Source: Pseudomonas sp. IAC-BECa141
GTDB taxonomy: Bacteria > Pseudomonadota > Gammaproteobacteria > Pseudomonadales > Pseudomonadaceae
DNA length: 64,000 nucleotides
Reading direction: 5' to 3'
Assembly (NCBI RefSeq): GCF_020544405.1
Contig: NZ_CP065410.1
Coordinates: forward strand, 3,782,001 to 3,846,000
A model generated the notes under the pieces. That model was not told where the DNA came from and ran no database searches. It saw nothing but the letters and a program-made list of their open reading frames with translations. Position 1 is the first letter of the stretch. Each line of letters begins with the position of its first letter. Of this stretch, positions 7,558 through 15,638 are shown piece by piece. Made by a program: the position numbers and the translations under genes.

Positions 7558-8219
7558 GGTTGCAGGCGCAACTGGCCGTCGCTGTCGATGTTCAGCGTGA
7601 GGTCGCGGTAGCTGGCGATGGTCGCGTGGGCGGTTTCAAGCGGATGCTGGTGAGTCGTGGTGATGATCATCAACAGCGCACCGGCGGCTTCAGCGGCTTG
7701 AATACCGACGGTGGCGTCTTCGAAGATCAGGCAGTCCGCCGGTTCCAGGCCCATACGCTTGGCCGCCAGCCGATAACCGGCCGGATCAGGTTTGCCAGCG
7801 GTCACGTCCTCGGCGGTGACCATCACCGTCGGTTCAGGAATCCCTGCCGCCGCCATCCGCCGCAACGCCAGGTCCCGAGGCGCCGAAGTCACCATGGCCC
7901 AGCGATCCGCCGGCAACGACTTGAGAAACGCCGCCGCACCGGGGATTTCGACAATGCCTTCGACGTCTTCGATTTCCGCCTCGGTGATGAACGCCGCTTG
8001 CGCCTCGGCGTCCACGCCCGGCAGGTTCAAACGCGTGATGGTGTCGATGGCGCGCGCTCCGTGGATGGTCGGCAGGAACGTGTCGACGTCCACCCCGTGG
8101 CGCACGGCCCAGGCGGACCAGATTCGCTCGGCAGCGGCAATGGAGTTGAGGACGGTGCCGTCCATGTCGAACAGGAACGCGCCGAACGCGCGATTGAAAA
8201 CAGCATCGTGAGCAGACAA
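7551..8219 (-). CDS. HAD-superfamily sugar-phosphatase-like hydrolase
   Basis: About 222 residues. HAD motif I is FLFDMDGTVLNS (nucleophile and acid/base Asp pair), motif II is MVTSAPR, motif III is the Lys in AGKPDPAGYR, and motif IV is IFEDATVGIQAA. A helical cap sits between motifs I and II, as in subfamily IA phosphatases such as 2-deoxyglucose-6-phosphatase. I place the start at TTG 8219 because GAGGAAG lies 8 bases upstream; the in-frame residues before it look untranslated. The 3' end overlaps the ICMT gene. The substrate is probably a small phosphorylated sugar or polyol (inference). Confidence 0.88.
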   Translation of the reverse strand: MSAHDAVFNRAFGAFLFDMDGTVLNSIAAAERIWSAWAVRHGVDVDTFLPTIHGARAIDTITRLNLPGVDAEAQAAFITEAEIEDVEGIVEIPGAAAFLKSLPADRWAMVTSAPRDLALRRMAAAGIPEPTVMVTAEDVTAGKPDPAGYRLAAKRMGLEPADCLIFEDATVGIQAAEAAGALLMIITTTHQHPLETAHATIASYRDLTLNIDSDGQLRLQPQ

Positions 8220-8249
8220 AAGATTACTTCCTCGCAAAGGGCCCGCTCG

Positions 8250-8276
8250 CAAAAGGCCGGGCAACGATGCCCGGCA
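8250..8276 (-). terminator. Rho-independent terminator of the receiver-protein gene
   Basis: On the minus strand GCCGGGCA pairs with TGCCCGGC (8275-8268 with 8263-8256), followed by CTTTT. It lies 20 bp beyond the stop of the gene at 8298-8711. Confidence 0.7.
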
Positions 8277-8297
8277 ATGTAGCACTTGCGAGACGCT

Positions 8298-8711
8298 TCA
8301 GTGCAGCCGCGGCGCCTTGGATTTGAACGCACCGTCGACGCAATCGAGCAACTGCCCGATGGCCCAGGGCTTCTTGATGAACGCCACCGGATGCTTCACG
8401 CCCGAGGTTTCCGGTGTTTCATAGCCGGACATGACCATCACCGGTTTGTCCGGCCAGCGATCACCGACCAGATTGGCCAGGTCGGCGCCGTTAAGCGTGC
8501 CGGGCATAGTGATATCGGTCAGCAACAGCGCGACTTCCGGCGCGTGCTCCTCCAGGTATTGCGACGCCGCATCGGCGCTGGTCTGCGGCTCTACCTTGAA
8601 ACCTTCCTCCTGAAGAATTTCGCACAGAAACTCCAGAATCAACGGATCGTCTTCCACTACCAGAATCAACCCGTCAGGAAGGTGCGCGCTCGACGACGGA
8701 ACTGGACACAT
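8298..8711 (-). CDS. Stand-alone response-regulator receiver protein
   Basis: About 137 residues form a single CheY-like domain with no output domain. Acidic residues are at E20-D22 (VVEDDPL), the phospho-acceptor is D66 (LLLTDITMPG), the switch Ser is in MVMSGYE, and the Lys is in FIKKPW. ATG 8711 is used because it is preceded by GGGAG and yields a protein that begins just before the receiver fold. No kinase gene is adjacent, so it is an orphan that probably receives phosphate from a hybrid kinase elsewhere. Confidence 0.88.
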   Translation of the reverse strand: MCPVPSSSAHLPDGLILVVEDDPLILEFLCEILQEEGFKVEPQTSADAASQYLEEHAPEVALLLTDITMPGTLNGADLANLVGDRWPDKPVMVMSGYETPETSGVKHPVAFIKKPWAIGQLLDCVDGAFKSKAPRLH

Positions 8712-8899
8712 GAACTGGCACTCCCTGAACAACATGAACATTTTCAGCGGATTGAACCCGCTGCTTATCTGGTATGAGCGACACCTTGTACAGAAATTCA
8801 TTTTAGATACAGGTCTTTTCGATAACGTCGGTCGGCGAGCCCTCGTCACGGCCTGTTTGTGGTTAAAATGCCCGCCCTTTTGCTGGCCGATTCCGATTG

Positions 8900-9841
8900 A
8901 TGAACCCTCAAGCCCTCGCCACTCTTCACACCCATCTGCTCACGGCGCTGACGTCGGCACCGACCGAAACCCGGCGCCTGTTCCATGGGCGCGGACGTTG
9001 CTGGCCGGGGCTGGAGCAAGTCACCGTGGACTGGCTGCAGGGCGTGGTGCTGGTGTCGCTGTTCAAGGAGCCCGAGGCTTCGCAGCTGGAAGACCTTAAA
9101 CGTCTGTTGCTGGAGATCACCGATTCAGAGCAATGGCAGCAATCCGGCGCCCATACTTTGTTGATCCAGCACCGTTACTTGCCGCAAAGCACCGCCGAAT
9201 GGCTGCTGGGGGACGAGATCGACGAAATGACCATCGTCGAGGGCGGGTTGAAATACCGCGTGGACCTGGGCCGCAAGCAGAACGCCGGGCTGTTCCTCGA
9301 CATGCGTTATGGCCGCAACTGGGTGCGCGAACAAGCGGCGGGCAAACGGGTGCTGAACCTGTTCGCCTACACCTGCGGCTTCTCGGTGGCGGCCATCGAG
9401 GGCGGCGCCAGCCATGTAGTCAACCTCGACATGTCCCGCGCCGCCCTGAGCCGGGGCCGCGACAATCACCGGTTGAACGGGCATGACCTGAGCAAGGTGA
9501 GTTTCCTGGGCCATGACCTGTTCAAATCCTGGGGCAAGGTGATCAACAGCGGCCCGTACGATTTGGTGATCATCGACCCGCCGTCGTTCCAGAAAGGCAG
9601 TTTTCTGCTGACCAAGGATTACCGGCGTGTGCTGCGTCGTCTGCCGGAACTGCTCACCGCGCAAGGCACGGTGCTGGCGTGCATGAACGATCCTTCGTTC
9701 GGTTCGGACTTCCTGATCGACGGCGTAACCCAGGAAGCGCCAAGCCTGCGCTTCGAGCAAAGGTTGGAGAATCCGCCGGAGTTTCCCGATGTCGATCCTG
9801 AAAGCGGCCTGAAGGCGCTGCTGTTCAAGCAGATCGGCTGA
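8900..9841 (+). CDS. Class I SAM-dependent methyltransferase, RlmI/RlmK-like
   Basis: 313 residues. The C-terminal half has the methyltransferase signature AGLFLDMRYGRNWVRE, VLNLFAYTCGFSVAA (SAM-binding motif I), VVNLDMSRAAL (acidic loop) and VIIDPPSFQKGSF (motif IV, DPPSF). This pattern is typical of the family that makes 5-methylcytosine or N-methylguanine in 23S rRNA. The N-terminal half lacks a recognisable PUA domain, unlike RlmI. ATG 8900 is the start; TTG 8897 is just ahead in frame. The rRNA target is inferred only from the family. Confidence 0.88.
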   Translation: MNPQALATLHTHLLTALTSAPTETRRLFHGRGRCWPGLEQVTVDWLQGVVLVSLFKEPEASQLEDLKRLLLEITDSEQWQQSGAHTLLIQHRYLPQSTAEWLLGDEIDEMTIVEGGLKYRVDLGRKQNAGLFLDMRYGRNWVREQAAGKRVLNLFAYTCGFSVAAIEGGASHVVNLDMSRAALSRGRDNHRLNGHDLSKVSFLGHDLFKSWGKVINSGPYDLVIIDPPSFQKGSFLLTKDYRRVLRRLPELLTAQGTVLACMNDPSFGSDFLIDGVTQEAPSLRFEQRLENPPEFPDVDPESGLKALLFKQIG

Positions 9842-9846
9842 CCCCG

Positions 9847-10620
9847 TCAGCGCGGGCGCAATACCAGCGCAAACAACTCGCCATGCCCGGTGACGTTGAG
9901 CTTGTGATAGAGATTGCGCCGGTGCACCTTTACGGTCTCCGGCGAAATGTTCATGTGCTGGGCGATCGCCTTGCTGGAAAAGCCCTGGAGAATCAGGCGC
10001 GCCGTGTCGATTTCGCGCACAGTCAGGCGGGCGTCGAAGCGGTCGAGCAGCGCCGCAATATCACCGACCGGCGCCTCGACCGCTGCGCCTTGCGGCGGCA
10101 TCAACTGCACATGCCGGCGCATCGCTGACAGCACCCAGTCCCGCACGCAGAGCAGGCGCCCCTGCTCCTGCAAACTGAACGCCGTCGAGCGGCCCATCGA
10201 CAAGCCCAGCACGCCGTCATCGAGATTGACCAGAAATTGCAGCTCATCCGCGCCGACCACCGAACGGAAGTAGCTCTGGTAGTACTCGCTGTGCAGAAAC
10301 TGGTCCGGCGCCACGGCCGCGAGGCTGTGCAGACCGTCGGCGATCCCGGCGACGGCGGCCTGATAGAACGGATCAAGCAGGTACATGCCGGCACAGTAAC
10401 CGGCCAGTTCTTCCTGCTCGTCGGCGCGACCCTGGCTGTCGAAGTCGATCAGCAATTGCGGCGCCCGCCCCGCCTGCATCACCGCCACCAGCGCATTGTC
10501 CAGCGGCACCAGCAACCGCAGCGTATCCACCAGCGCCCGCCAGAAACCGTCCTGACCGACCGTTGCGAACACCCGCGACAGGCTCTGATGCACCGGCAAT
10601 TCCTGCAGCAACGCGTCCAC
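9847..10620 (-). CDS. LuxR-family helix-turn-helix transcriptional regulator
   Basis: 257 residues. The C-terminal HTH reads LTVREIDTARLILQGFSSKA and NISPETVKVHRRNLYHKLNV, the standard GerE/LuxR DNA-binding domain at about 195-250. The N-terminal 190 residues form a sensor region without the autoinducer-binding signature. The start is GTG 10620. It is divergent from the polyamine-binding-protein/P1-peptidase operon at 10733, which it probably controls. The shared intergenic region is only 112 bp. Confidence 0.9.
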   Translation of the reverse strand: MDALLQELPVHQSLSRVFATVGQDGFWRALVDTLRLLVPLDNALVAVMQAGRAPQLLIDFDSQGRADEQEELAGYCAGMYLLDPFYQAAVAGIADGLHSLAAVAPDQFLHSEYYQSYFRSVVGADELQFLVNLDDGVLGLSMGRSTAFSLQEQGRLLCVRDWVLSAMRRHVQLMPPQGAAVEAPVGDIAALLDRFDARLTVREIDTARLILQGFSSKAIAQHMNISPETVKVHRRNLYHKLNVTGHGELFALVLRPR

Positions 10621-10732
10621 GCACTACCCCTTTTGAGTAACCCATGATGGGAATGGGTGCGGTGCGGCCCGCCCGATAGGCTGACCACTCCTGTTCATCA
10701 CCGGCCTGCCAACAGGCCAGGAGTGCCGCATC

Positions 10733-11836
10733 ATGCGTGGTCATCGTGGGTATATCAACCTGGGGCTGATGGGCGTTTTGTCCGCAGCGCTGAGTGCGCA
10801 GGCGGCCGATGCGCCGAGCGTGCATGTCTACAACTGGTACGACTACATCGGCCCGAACACCCTGCATGACTTCAAGCGTGACAGCGGTATCGAACCGGTC
10901 TACGACACCTTCGACAGCGCCGAGGTGCTGGAAGGCAAACTGATGACCAGCCGCAGCGGCTACGACGTGGTGGTGGCGAGCAACTTCAGCCTGCCGACCC
11001 TGATCAAGGCCGGCGCCCTCGCCCCGTTGCCCCGCGAACAACTGCCGGGCTGGAAGAACCTTGACAACGATCTGCTCGGCAAACTGGCCAACAACGACCC
11101 CGGCAACCAGTACGCCGTGCCGTATCTGTGGGGCACCAACGGCATCGGCTACAACGTCGACAAGGTGCGTGCCTTGCTGGGCGACAAGGCGCCAGTGGAT
11201 TCCTGGGATCTGGTGTTCAAGGAAGAAAACCTGGCCAGGCTCGGCGAATGAGGCGTGGCGATGCTTGATTCGCCGTCGGAAATGCTCCCGGTCGCGCTGC
11301 ACTACCTCGGCCTGCCGCCGAACAGCACCAACGCCGCGGACTATCAGAAAGCCGAAGCGCTGCTGCTGAAACTGCGCCCGCACATCGCCTATTTCAATTC
11401 CTCGAAATTCATCAGCGATCTGTCCAACGGCAACATTTGCGTGGCAGTCGGCTGGTCCGGCGCGATGCTCGAAGCCAAGACCAACGCCGAGCAGGCCGGC
11501 AACGGCGTGAAAATTCAGTACAGCCTGCCGAAGGAAGGCGCGCCGGTGTGGTTCGACACGCTGGTGTTGCTCAAGGACGCGCCGCATCCGGCTCAAGGTC
11601 TCGCGTTCATTGACTATTTGCTGCGGCCCGAAGTGATTGCGCCGGTCAGCGATCACCTTTCCTACCCCAATGGCAATCGCGCCGCCACGGCACTGGTTGC
11701 CCGGACCACTCGCGACAACCCGGCGGTTTACCCGTCCGCCACGGCGATGGCCACGTTGTACACCCTCGAGCCATTGCCCAAAGCCACCGAGCGAGTGCGC
11801 ACGCGGGTCTGGAGCAAGATCAAGAATGGCCAGTAA
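10733..11836 (+). pseudogene. Polyamine ABC transporter periplasmic binding protein (PotF/SpuE-like), interrupted by in-frame TGA
   Basis: One continuous frame of 368 codons encodes a PotF-like protein. It has a signal peptide ending SAQA, then VHVYNWYDYIGPNTL, YAVPYLWGTNGIGYN, LLKLRPHIAYFNSS, NICVAVGWSGAM and YLLRPEVIAPVSDH. It is broken by TGA at 11249-11251, codon 173. Homologues read CGVA-LD at this point and here TGA is followed by GVAMLDSPSEM, so TGA replaces a Cys codon (TGC). In PotF that Cys pairs with the one in ICVA. Translation would give a 172-residue fragment, and reinitiation at GTG 11255 or ATG 11261 would lack a signal peptide. No permease or ATPase gene is adjacent. Confidence 0.85.
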
Positions 11837-11876
11837 CAACTGTTCAAATCACTGCCTTCCAATAGAGAGAACATCA

Positions 11877-12995
11877 ATGAAACCACGTGCCCGCGATCTC
11901 CATATCCGCATCGGCCAATTGCAGCCCGGCCCGCTCAACGCCATCACCGACGTACCCGGCGTACGGGTCGGCCACAGCAACGTGCGCGGCCGCAGCGCCA
12001 GCGGTCGTGACATTTGCACCGGCGTCACCCTGATCGAACCCCGCGTCGGTTCGACCAACGCGCAACCGTGTTTCGCTGGCGTTCATGTACTCAACGGCAA
12101 CGGCGATGCCACAGGGCTGGAATGGATTCGTGAGGCCGGCCTGCTGACCAGTCCGATCGCCTTCACCAACACCCACAGCCTGGGTGTGGTGCGCGATGCC
12201 TTGATCGAACTGGATCGCGAGCAGCAACCGGACGACGGTCGGCTCTACTGGAACATGCCGGTAGTGCTGGAAACCTTCGATGGTCTGCTCAACGACATCA
12301 ACGGCTTTCATGTGCAGCCCAGACATGTGGCCGAAGCGCTGAACAATGCCGTTGACGGCCCTGTGCAGGAAGGCGCGGTGGGCGGTGGCAGCGGCATGAT
12401 CTGCCATGAATTCAAGGGCGGGATCGGCACCGCATCACGCCGATTGAGCAAGGCTCAGGGTGGCTGGACGGTGGGCGCCATCGTCCAGGCCAACCACGGG
12501 ATTCGCAGCGAGTTGCGGGTCGACGGCTACCCGGTCGGGCGTTACATGGAACAGGCGGATTCGCCGTTCCTGCGCGCTTCGTTGCCGCATCCGGGCATGG
12601 GCTCGATCGTCGTGTGCCTGGCCACCGATGCGCCGTTGCTGCCGCATCAATGCACGCGGCTGGCGCAACGGGCGAGCCTCGGTCTGGCGCGCACCGGCGG
12701 CGGCAACGAGGATCACAGCGGCGACATTTTCATCGCCTTCGCCACCGGCAATGATCATGTTCCGCCCGCCGCCTATGAAGGCAAAGGTGCACCGATCTGC
12801 GACGGCCTGCGCATGGTCAACAACGACCACATCAGCGAGCTGTTTCTGGCGGCGACCGAGGCGGTGGAAGAAGCGATCATCAACGCCTTGCTGGCCAGCG
12901 ACAGTACCGAAGGCAACGGGCATTCGGTGCCGGGGCTGGATGCTGCCACCCTGCTCGCAGCCCTCGAAAAAGCCGGCTGGCCGGGCGCTCGCTGA
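11877..12995 (+). CDS. P1 family (S58, DmpA-like) self-processing aminopeptidase
   Basis: 372 residues beginning MKPRARDLHIRIGQLQPGPL, with NAITDVPGVRVGH typical of the DmpA/L-aminopeptidase D-esterase family. These N-terminal-nucleophile enzymes cleave themselves between Gly and Ser. The site here is GMGSIVVCLATDAPL, predicted cut G242/S243, with S243 the nucleophile of the beta chain. VGGGSGMICHEFKGGIGTAS is also conserved. It lies 40 bp after the interrupted binding-protein gene and is likely in the same operon, facing the LuxR gene. The substrate is probably a small peptide or amide; the role with a polyamine-type binding protein is inference. No signal peptide is seen. Confidence 0.92.
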   Translation: MKPRARDLHIRIGQLQPGPLNAITDVPGVRVGHSNVRGRSASGRDICTGVTLIEPRVGSTNAQPCFAGVHVLNGNGDATGLEWIREAGLLTSPIAFTNTHSLGVVRDALIELDREQQPDDGRLYWNMPVVLETFDGLLNDINGFHVQPRHVAEALNNAVDGPVQEGAVGGGSGMICHEFKGGIGTASRRLSKAQGGWTVGAIVQANHGIRSELRVDGYPVGRYMEQADSPFLRASLPHPGMGSIVVCLATDAPLLPHQCTRLAQRASLGLARTGGGNEDHSGDIFIAFATGNDHVPPAAYEGKGAPICDGLRMVNNDHISELFLAATEAVEEAIINALLASDSTEGNGHSVPGLDAATLLAALEKAGWPGAR

Positions 12996-13058
12996 CACGC
13001 TGATGCCCCTGGGGTGGAGGGAGCCGCCCGCGCCTCAAATGCAGGTGACTGACGGTAC

Positions 13059-13087
13059 TTGAGCACATAACCTCACCTTCCTACGAT
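13059..13087 (+). promoter_or_regulatory. Sigma-70-type promoter of candidate small RNA
   Basis: TTGAGC (13059-13064) is separated by 17 bp from TACGAT (13082-13087). Predicted transcription start is about 13094, directly at the first stem of the RNA below. The region lies between the P1 peptidase stop and the convergent TetR gene, with no ORF. Confidence 0.55.
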
Positions 13088-13093
13088 GGAGTT

Positions 13094-13234
13094 ACGCAAT
13101 CGCCTGGGCCACCAGGCTGCTGCGTAGGTGCGGGTGCTCTGAACCCCAATCAAGCCCGCACCTGGCTTCATGCGCATCTTGAGCCTCGCGGGCTCTACTT
13201 CCTCCCCATCAAAGAGTCTTGAGGCTCTTTTTTT
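13094..13234 (+). ncRNA. Candidate structured small regulatory RNA (about 140 nt) with an anti-Shine-Dalgarno loop
   Basis: Four stems follow one another. A nested stem pairs ACGCA/TGCGT (13094-13098/13121-13125) around CCTGG/CCAGG (13103-13107/13112-13116). A perfect 9-bp stem pairs AGGTGCGGG with CCCGCACCT (13126-13134/13155-13163). A third pairs GAGCC with GGCTC (13181-13185/13191-13195). The terminator AAAGAGTC/GGCTCTTT is at 13211-13230 with six T. The unpaired linker ACTTCCTCCCCATC (13197-13210) is complementary to strong Shine-Dalgarno sequences, the likely target-binding seed. No ORF spans it. A promoter and terminator bound it precisely. I do not recognise it as a named Pseudomonas RNA. 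Confidence 0.6.
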
Positions 13235-13245
13235 GTCTCTGAAAA

Positions 13246-13872
13246 TCAGCGTTCGGGTTCGCGACGGATCGAACGCCATGCGGCCTGGGCCAGCAATTCG
13301 CGATACGCCTTCGGGCTGCCCTGCACTCGCCCGGACAGCCACGCCCGGCAATAGCTGTCGGCCTGACCGACGATCAGCGACGGCAACAGTTCGGCCGGGC
13401 ACTCGTTGAGTTCAGCGGCGCGTCCGGACTCGGCCAGCCAGTTGCGCAGGCCCAGATTGCGGGTCTTGTTGCGCTCGGCCAGTTCATCCTTGTGCGGGCC
13501 CCGGGTCACGGCATAACGCGCGTGATACTGGAACCGCGCCCATTCAGGCTGGTTCTCGACCCAATCCACGTAGCTGTAGACCAGCGCCTGCACGCCCTCT
13601 TCGGTGGTCGTCGCCTGCGCCAGATAGGCGTCACGCAGGCGCGCCTGATCCTCCAGCGCGGTGAAGAACAACGCGGCCACCAGTCCTTCCTTGTTGCCGA
13701 AATGGTGGTAAATCGCCCCGACGCTGGTGTCGCACTCGGCACGGATCATTTCGATGGTGGTGGCCTCGATGCCTTGCTCGTTGAACAGGCGCAAGGCCTT
13801 GCGAAAGATGTCGCGCTTGAGTTCGGCGCGGCGGCCGGGGTAGCTGCGTTCGAGTAGATCTGCGGTGTCCAT
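13246..13872 (-). CDS. TetR/AcrR family transcriptional regulator
   Basis: About 208 residues from ATG 13872 (an alternative ATG at 13902 adds 10). The HTH is at about 15-60, with RDIFRKALRLFNEQGIEATT, CDTSVGAIYHHFGNKEGLVA. The remainder is the ligand-binding helical domain. It is divergent from the hotdog gene at 14028. A perfect 14-bp inverted repeat, its likely operator, lies between them. The 3' end faces the candidate small RNA terminator. Confidence 0.93.
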   Translation of the reverse strand: MDTADLLERSYPGRRAELKRDIFRKALRLFNEQGIEATTIEMIRAECDTSVGAIYHHFGNKEGLVAALFFTALEDQARLRDAYLAQATTTEEGVQALVYSYVDWVENQPEWARFQYHARYAVTRGPHKDELAERNKTRNLGLRNWLAESGRAAELNECPAELLPSLIVGQADSYCRAWLSGRVQGSPKAYRELLAQAAWRSIRREPER

Positions 13873-13958
13873 GGGCGTTGAAAATCCGGGTAAAGGGCAC
13901 ATCGGTGCCGGTCATCGAAACGCGCACAGGTTGACAGATTTCCCGCGGACAGAATACC

Positions 13959-13991
13959 GTTCCGTTACAGAACATTATTCTGTAACGGAAC
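13959..13991. promoter_or_regulatory. Perfect 14-bp inverted repeat, probable TetR operator
   Basis: GTTCCGTTACAGAA (13959-13972) and TTCTGTAACGGAAC (13978-13991) are exact reverse complements with a 5-bp spacer. A further half-site TTCTGTAA follows near 13996. A TTGACA hexamer is at 13931. It sits between divergent TetR and DUF4442 genes, 37 bp before ATG 14028, so binding would block transcription of at least the hotdog gene. Confidence 0.8.
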
Positions 13992-14027
13992 ATCATTCTG
14001 TAAATTTCTAACCGCGAGGCTTCTTCC

Positions 14028-14468
14028 ATGAGTCAGTTTCTCAGCATGTTCAACAGCGTCGGTTCCCAGGCGTTCAGCCAGATGGCCTGCCAGGTCGCGC
14101 CGTACTTCAGCACCATCAACCCGCTGGTGACTGAATTGCGCGCCGGTTCGGCGCAAGTACAAGTGCCGTTTCGCCGCGAGATCACCAACCACCTCGGCAC
14201 CGTGCATGCCATCGCCCTGTGCAATGCCGCCGAACTGGCGGCCGGGATGATGACCGACGTGTCGATTCCCGCCGGCGCGCGCTGGATTCCCAAAGGCATG
14301 ACCGTCGAATACCTGGCCAAGGCCAAGACCGACGTGACCGCCGTGGCCAATGGCGACGGGCTGGACTGGCAGACCGAAGGCGACAAGATCGTGCCGGTGG
14401 ATGTCCATGATGCCGAGGGCAAGAAAGTGTTTACGGCGCGCATCACCATGAACGTGAAACTGTCCTGA
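14028..14468 (+). CDS. DUF4442 / hotdog-fold thioesterase-like protein
   Basis: 146 residues. The pattern NHLGTVHAIALCNAAELAAG followed by a beta-rich C-terminus with MTVEYLAKAKTD is that of the DUF4442 branch of the hotdog superfamily. Proteins of this group are assumed to act on acyl-CoA or acyl-carrier substrates, but few are characterised. It is controlled, by context, by the divergent TetR regulator and the operator at 13959-13991. A good terminator follows at 14482. Confidence 0.85.
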   Translation: MSQFLSMFNSVGSQAFSQMACQVAPYFSTINPLVTELRAGSAQVQVPFRREITNHLGTVHAIALCNAAELAAGMMTDVSIPAGARWIPKGMTVEYLAKAKTDVTAVANGDGLDWQTEGDKIVPVDVHDAEGKKVFTARITMNVKLS

Positions 14469-14481
14469 TATCACCGGCACA

Positions 14482-14519
14482 AAAAAGCCCTTGCTGCGCT
14501 GATCGCAACAAGGGCTTTT
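14482..14519. terminator. Bidirectional Rho-independent terminator
   Basis: AAAAGCCCTTG (14483-14493) pairs with CAAGGGCTTTT (14509-14519), with A/T tracts on both sides. It serves the converging DUF4442 and GNAT genes. Confidence 0.9.
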
Positions 14520-14535
14520 GCCGTTTCGAAGAGAA

Positions 14536-15222
14536 TCAGTGAACGGTCAGGCGCTGGCGGACAAATTCTTCAGTGCGCCGAGTGACCTGATCCAGATGCC
14601 GGTCGCGCTGTTTCTCCGCATCGAGCATTGCCCGTTTGCCGTGTTTTTGCAGCAGGTAGGTGTGGATTTGCTGCACTTCCAGTGAGCGGTAGATCGGTGT
14701 GGTGTCGATGAAACCGCGCAGCCCGTTGCTGCGGTAATGCCGGGTGCTCATCAGCACCTGCGTCTCCAATCGACCCAGCACTTCAAAGCCCAGCGCCTCG
14801 AAATACGGCACCTTGCCGACGCTGCAGGTCAACTCGGCATGGGGGTAACGCGCCACCATGTCCGCGATCAACGAACGGCCCACGCCCTGACGCCGATGCC
14901 CCTCGCGCACCGCCAGATAGGCCACGTTGCACGCCTCCCAATCGCCCTGCACCGGCAGGTACAACAGGAAGCCGGTCACCTGCTCCGGATCATCGTCGTC
15001 GGTGGCCACCAGCAGTTCCACTTCTGTGCCCTTCTCGCCGTTCAATGCCTCCAGATACAGATGCACCTCGTAGCCCACCGCGTACTGATAGACGTTGTAC
15101 AGCAGGTTGCTCGGGCCGAGGCCGATGGCACTGATGTCGGTCAGGTTATCGACCACCATCTGCAGGATCTGGCTGTTGACACCTTCGGGGCATGGGGATT
15201 TGTAGTGGGTGATGCGGGGCAT
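14536..15222 (-). CDS. GNAT family N-acetyltransferase
   Basis: 228 residues from ATG 15222 (GGAG upstream). The acetyl-CoA pyrophosphate loop is seen in AVREGHRRQGVGRSLIADMV, preceded by the strand VAYL and followed by VPYFEALGFEVLGR, the usual C-terminal GNAT strand and Tyr region. A C-terminal extension of about 60 residues is helical and charged (DAEKQRDRHLDQVTRRTEEF). The acceptor is unknown. A longer in-frame start at 15249 is less likely. Confidence 0.88.
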   Translation of the reverse strand: MPRITHYKSPCPEGVNSQILQMVVDNLTDISAIGLGPSNLLYNVYQYAVGYEVHLYLEALNGEKGTEVELLVATDDDDPEQVTGFLLYLPVQGDWEACNVAYLAVREGHRRQGVGRSLIADMVARYPHAELTCSVGKVPYFEALGFEVLGRLETQVLMSTRHYRSNGLRGFIDTTPIYRSLEVQQIHTYLLQKHGKRAMLDAEKQRDRHLDQVTRRTEEFVRQRLTVH

Positions 15223-15404
15223 GGCGGGCGGACTCCAACGGTAAAACACAAGTTGCCGCGCAGCTTTAGCGACCGGCGAACCGCGACATCATACCTTGTG
15301 CAAGCCTGACAAAAATTTCATCTGCCCGAGAACGGACTTTTCGCCGATTTGGCGTCCAATTTTCAGCTGCTTTGATTTCCCGACGCAGGCCTTGAGGAGC
15401 TGTC

Positions 15405-15632
15405 ATGAACGTTCCGCGTTCCCCGAAAACCATGAAACCCTTGCTCGCTGCCACGCTGGTGGCAATCGCTTTGTCAGGCTGTGTCGTCGAACCGGCTCGC
15501 CCGCATCGGCCACCCCCGATCGTCGAAGTGGTTCCGGCAATGCCTGCGCCGGGCTATCACTGGGTCGCCGGGCATTACCGCTGGGCCGGCAACCAATGGC
15601 GCTGGATGCCGGGGCACTGGCGGGCGTATTGA
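15405..15632 (+). CDS. Small lipoprotein with Trp-rich WxxGxW-type repeats
   Basis: 75 residues. A lipoprotein signal ends at the lipobox ALSGC (Cys 26). After a proline-rich stretch (RPHRPPPIVEVVP) come YHWVAGHYRW and QWRWMPGHW, copies of the W-x-x-G-x-W motif found in small envelope proteins annotated as YXWGXW-repeat proteins. GAGGAG precedes ATG 15405. It is likely anchored in the outer membrane; its function is unknown. Confidence 0.85.
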   Translation: MNVPRSPKTMKPLLAATLVAIALSGCVVEPARPHRPPPIVEVVPAMPAPGYHWVAGHYRWAGNQWRWMPGHWRAY

Positions 15633-15638
15633 GGCCGG

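Noticed and set aside
11249..11290. Selenocysteine decoding of the TGA in the PotF-like gene (TGA at a Cys position)
   Set aside because: The downstream sequence can form only a 5-bp stem with an 8-nt loop close to the TGA, unlike a bacterial SECIS. Sec is not known in this family. Mutation or error is more likely.
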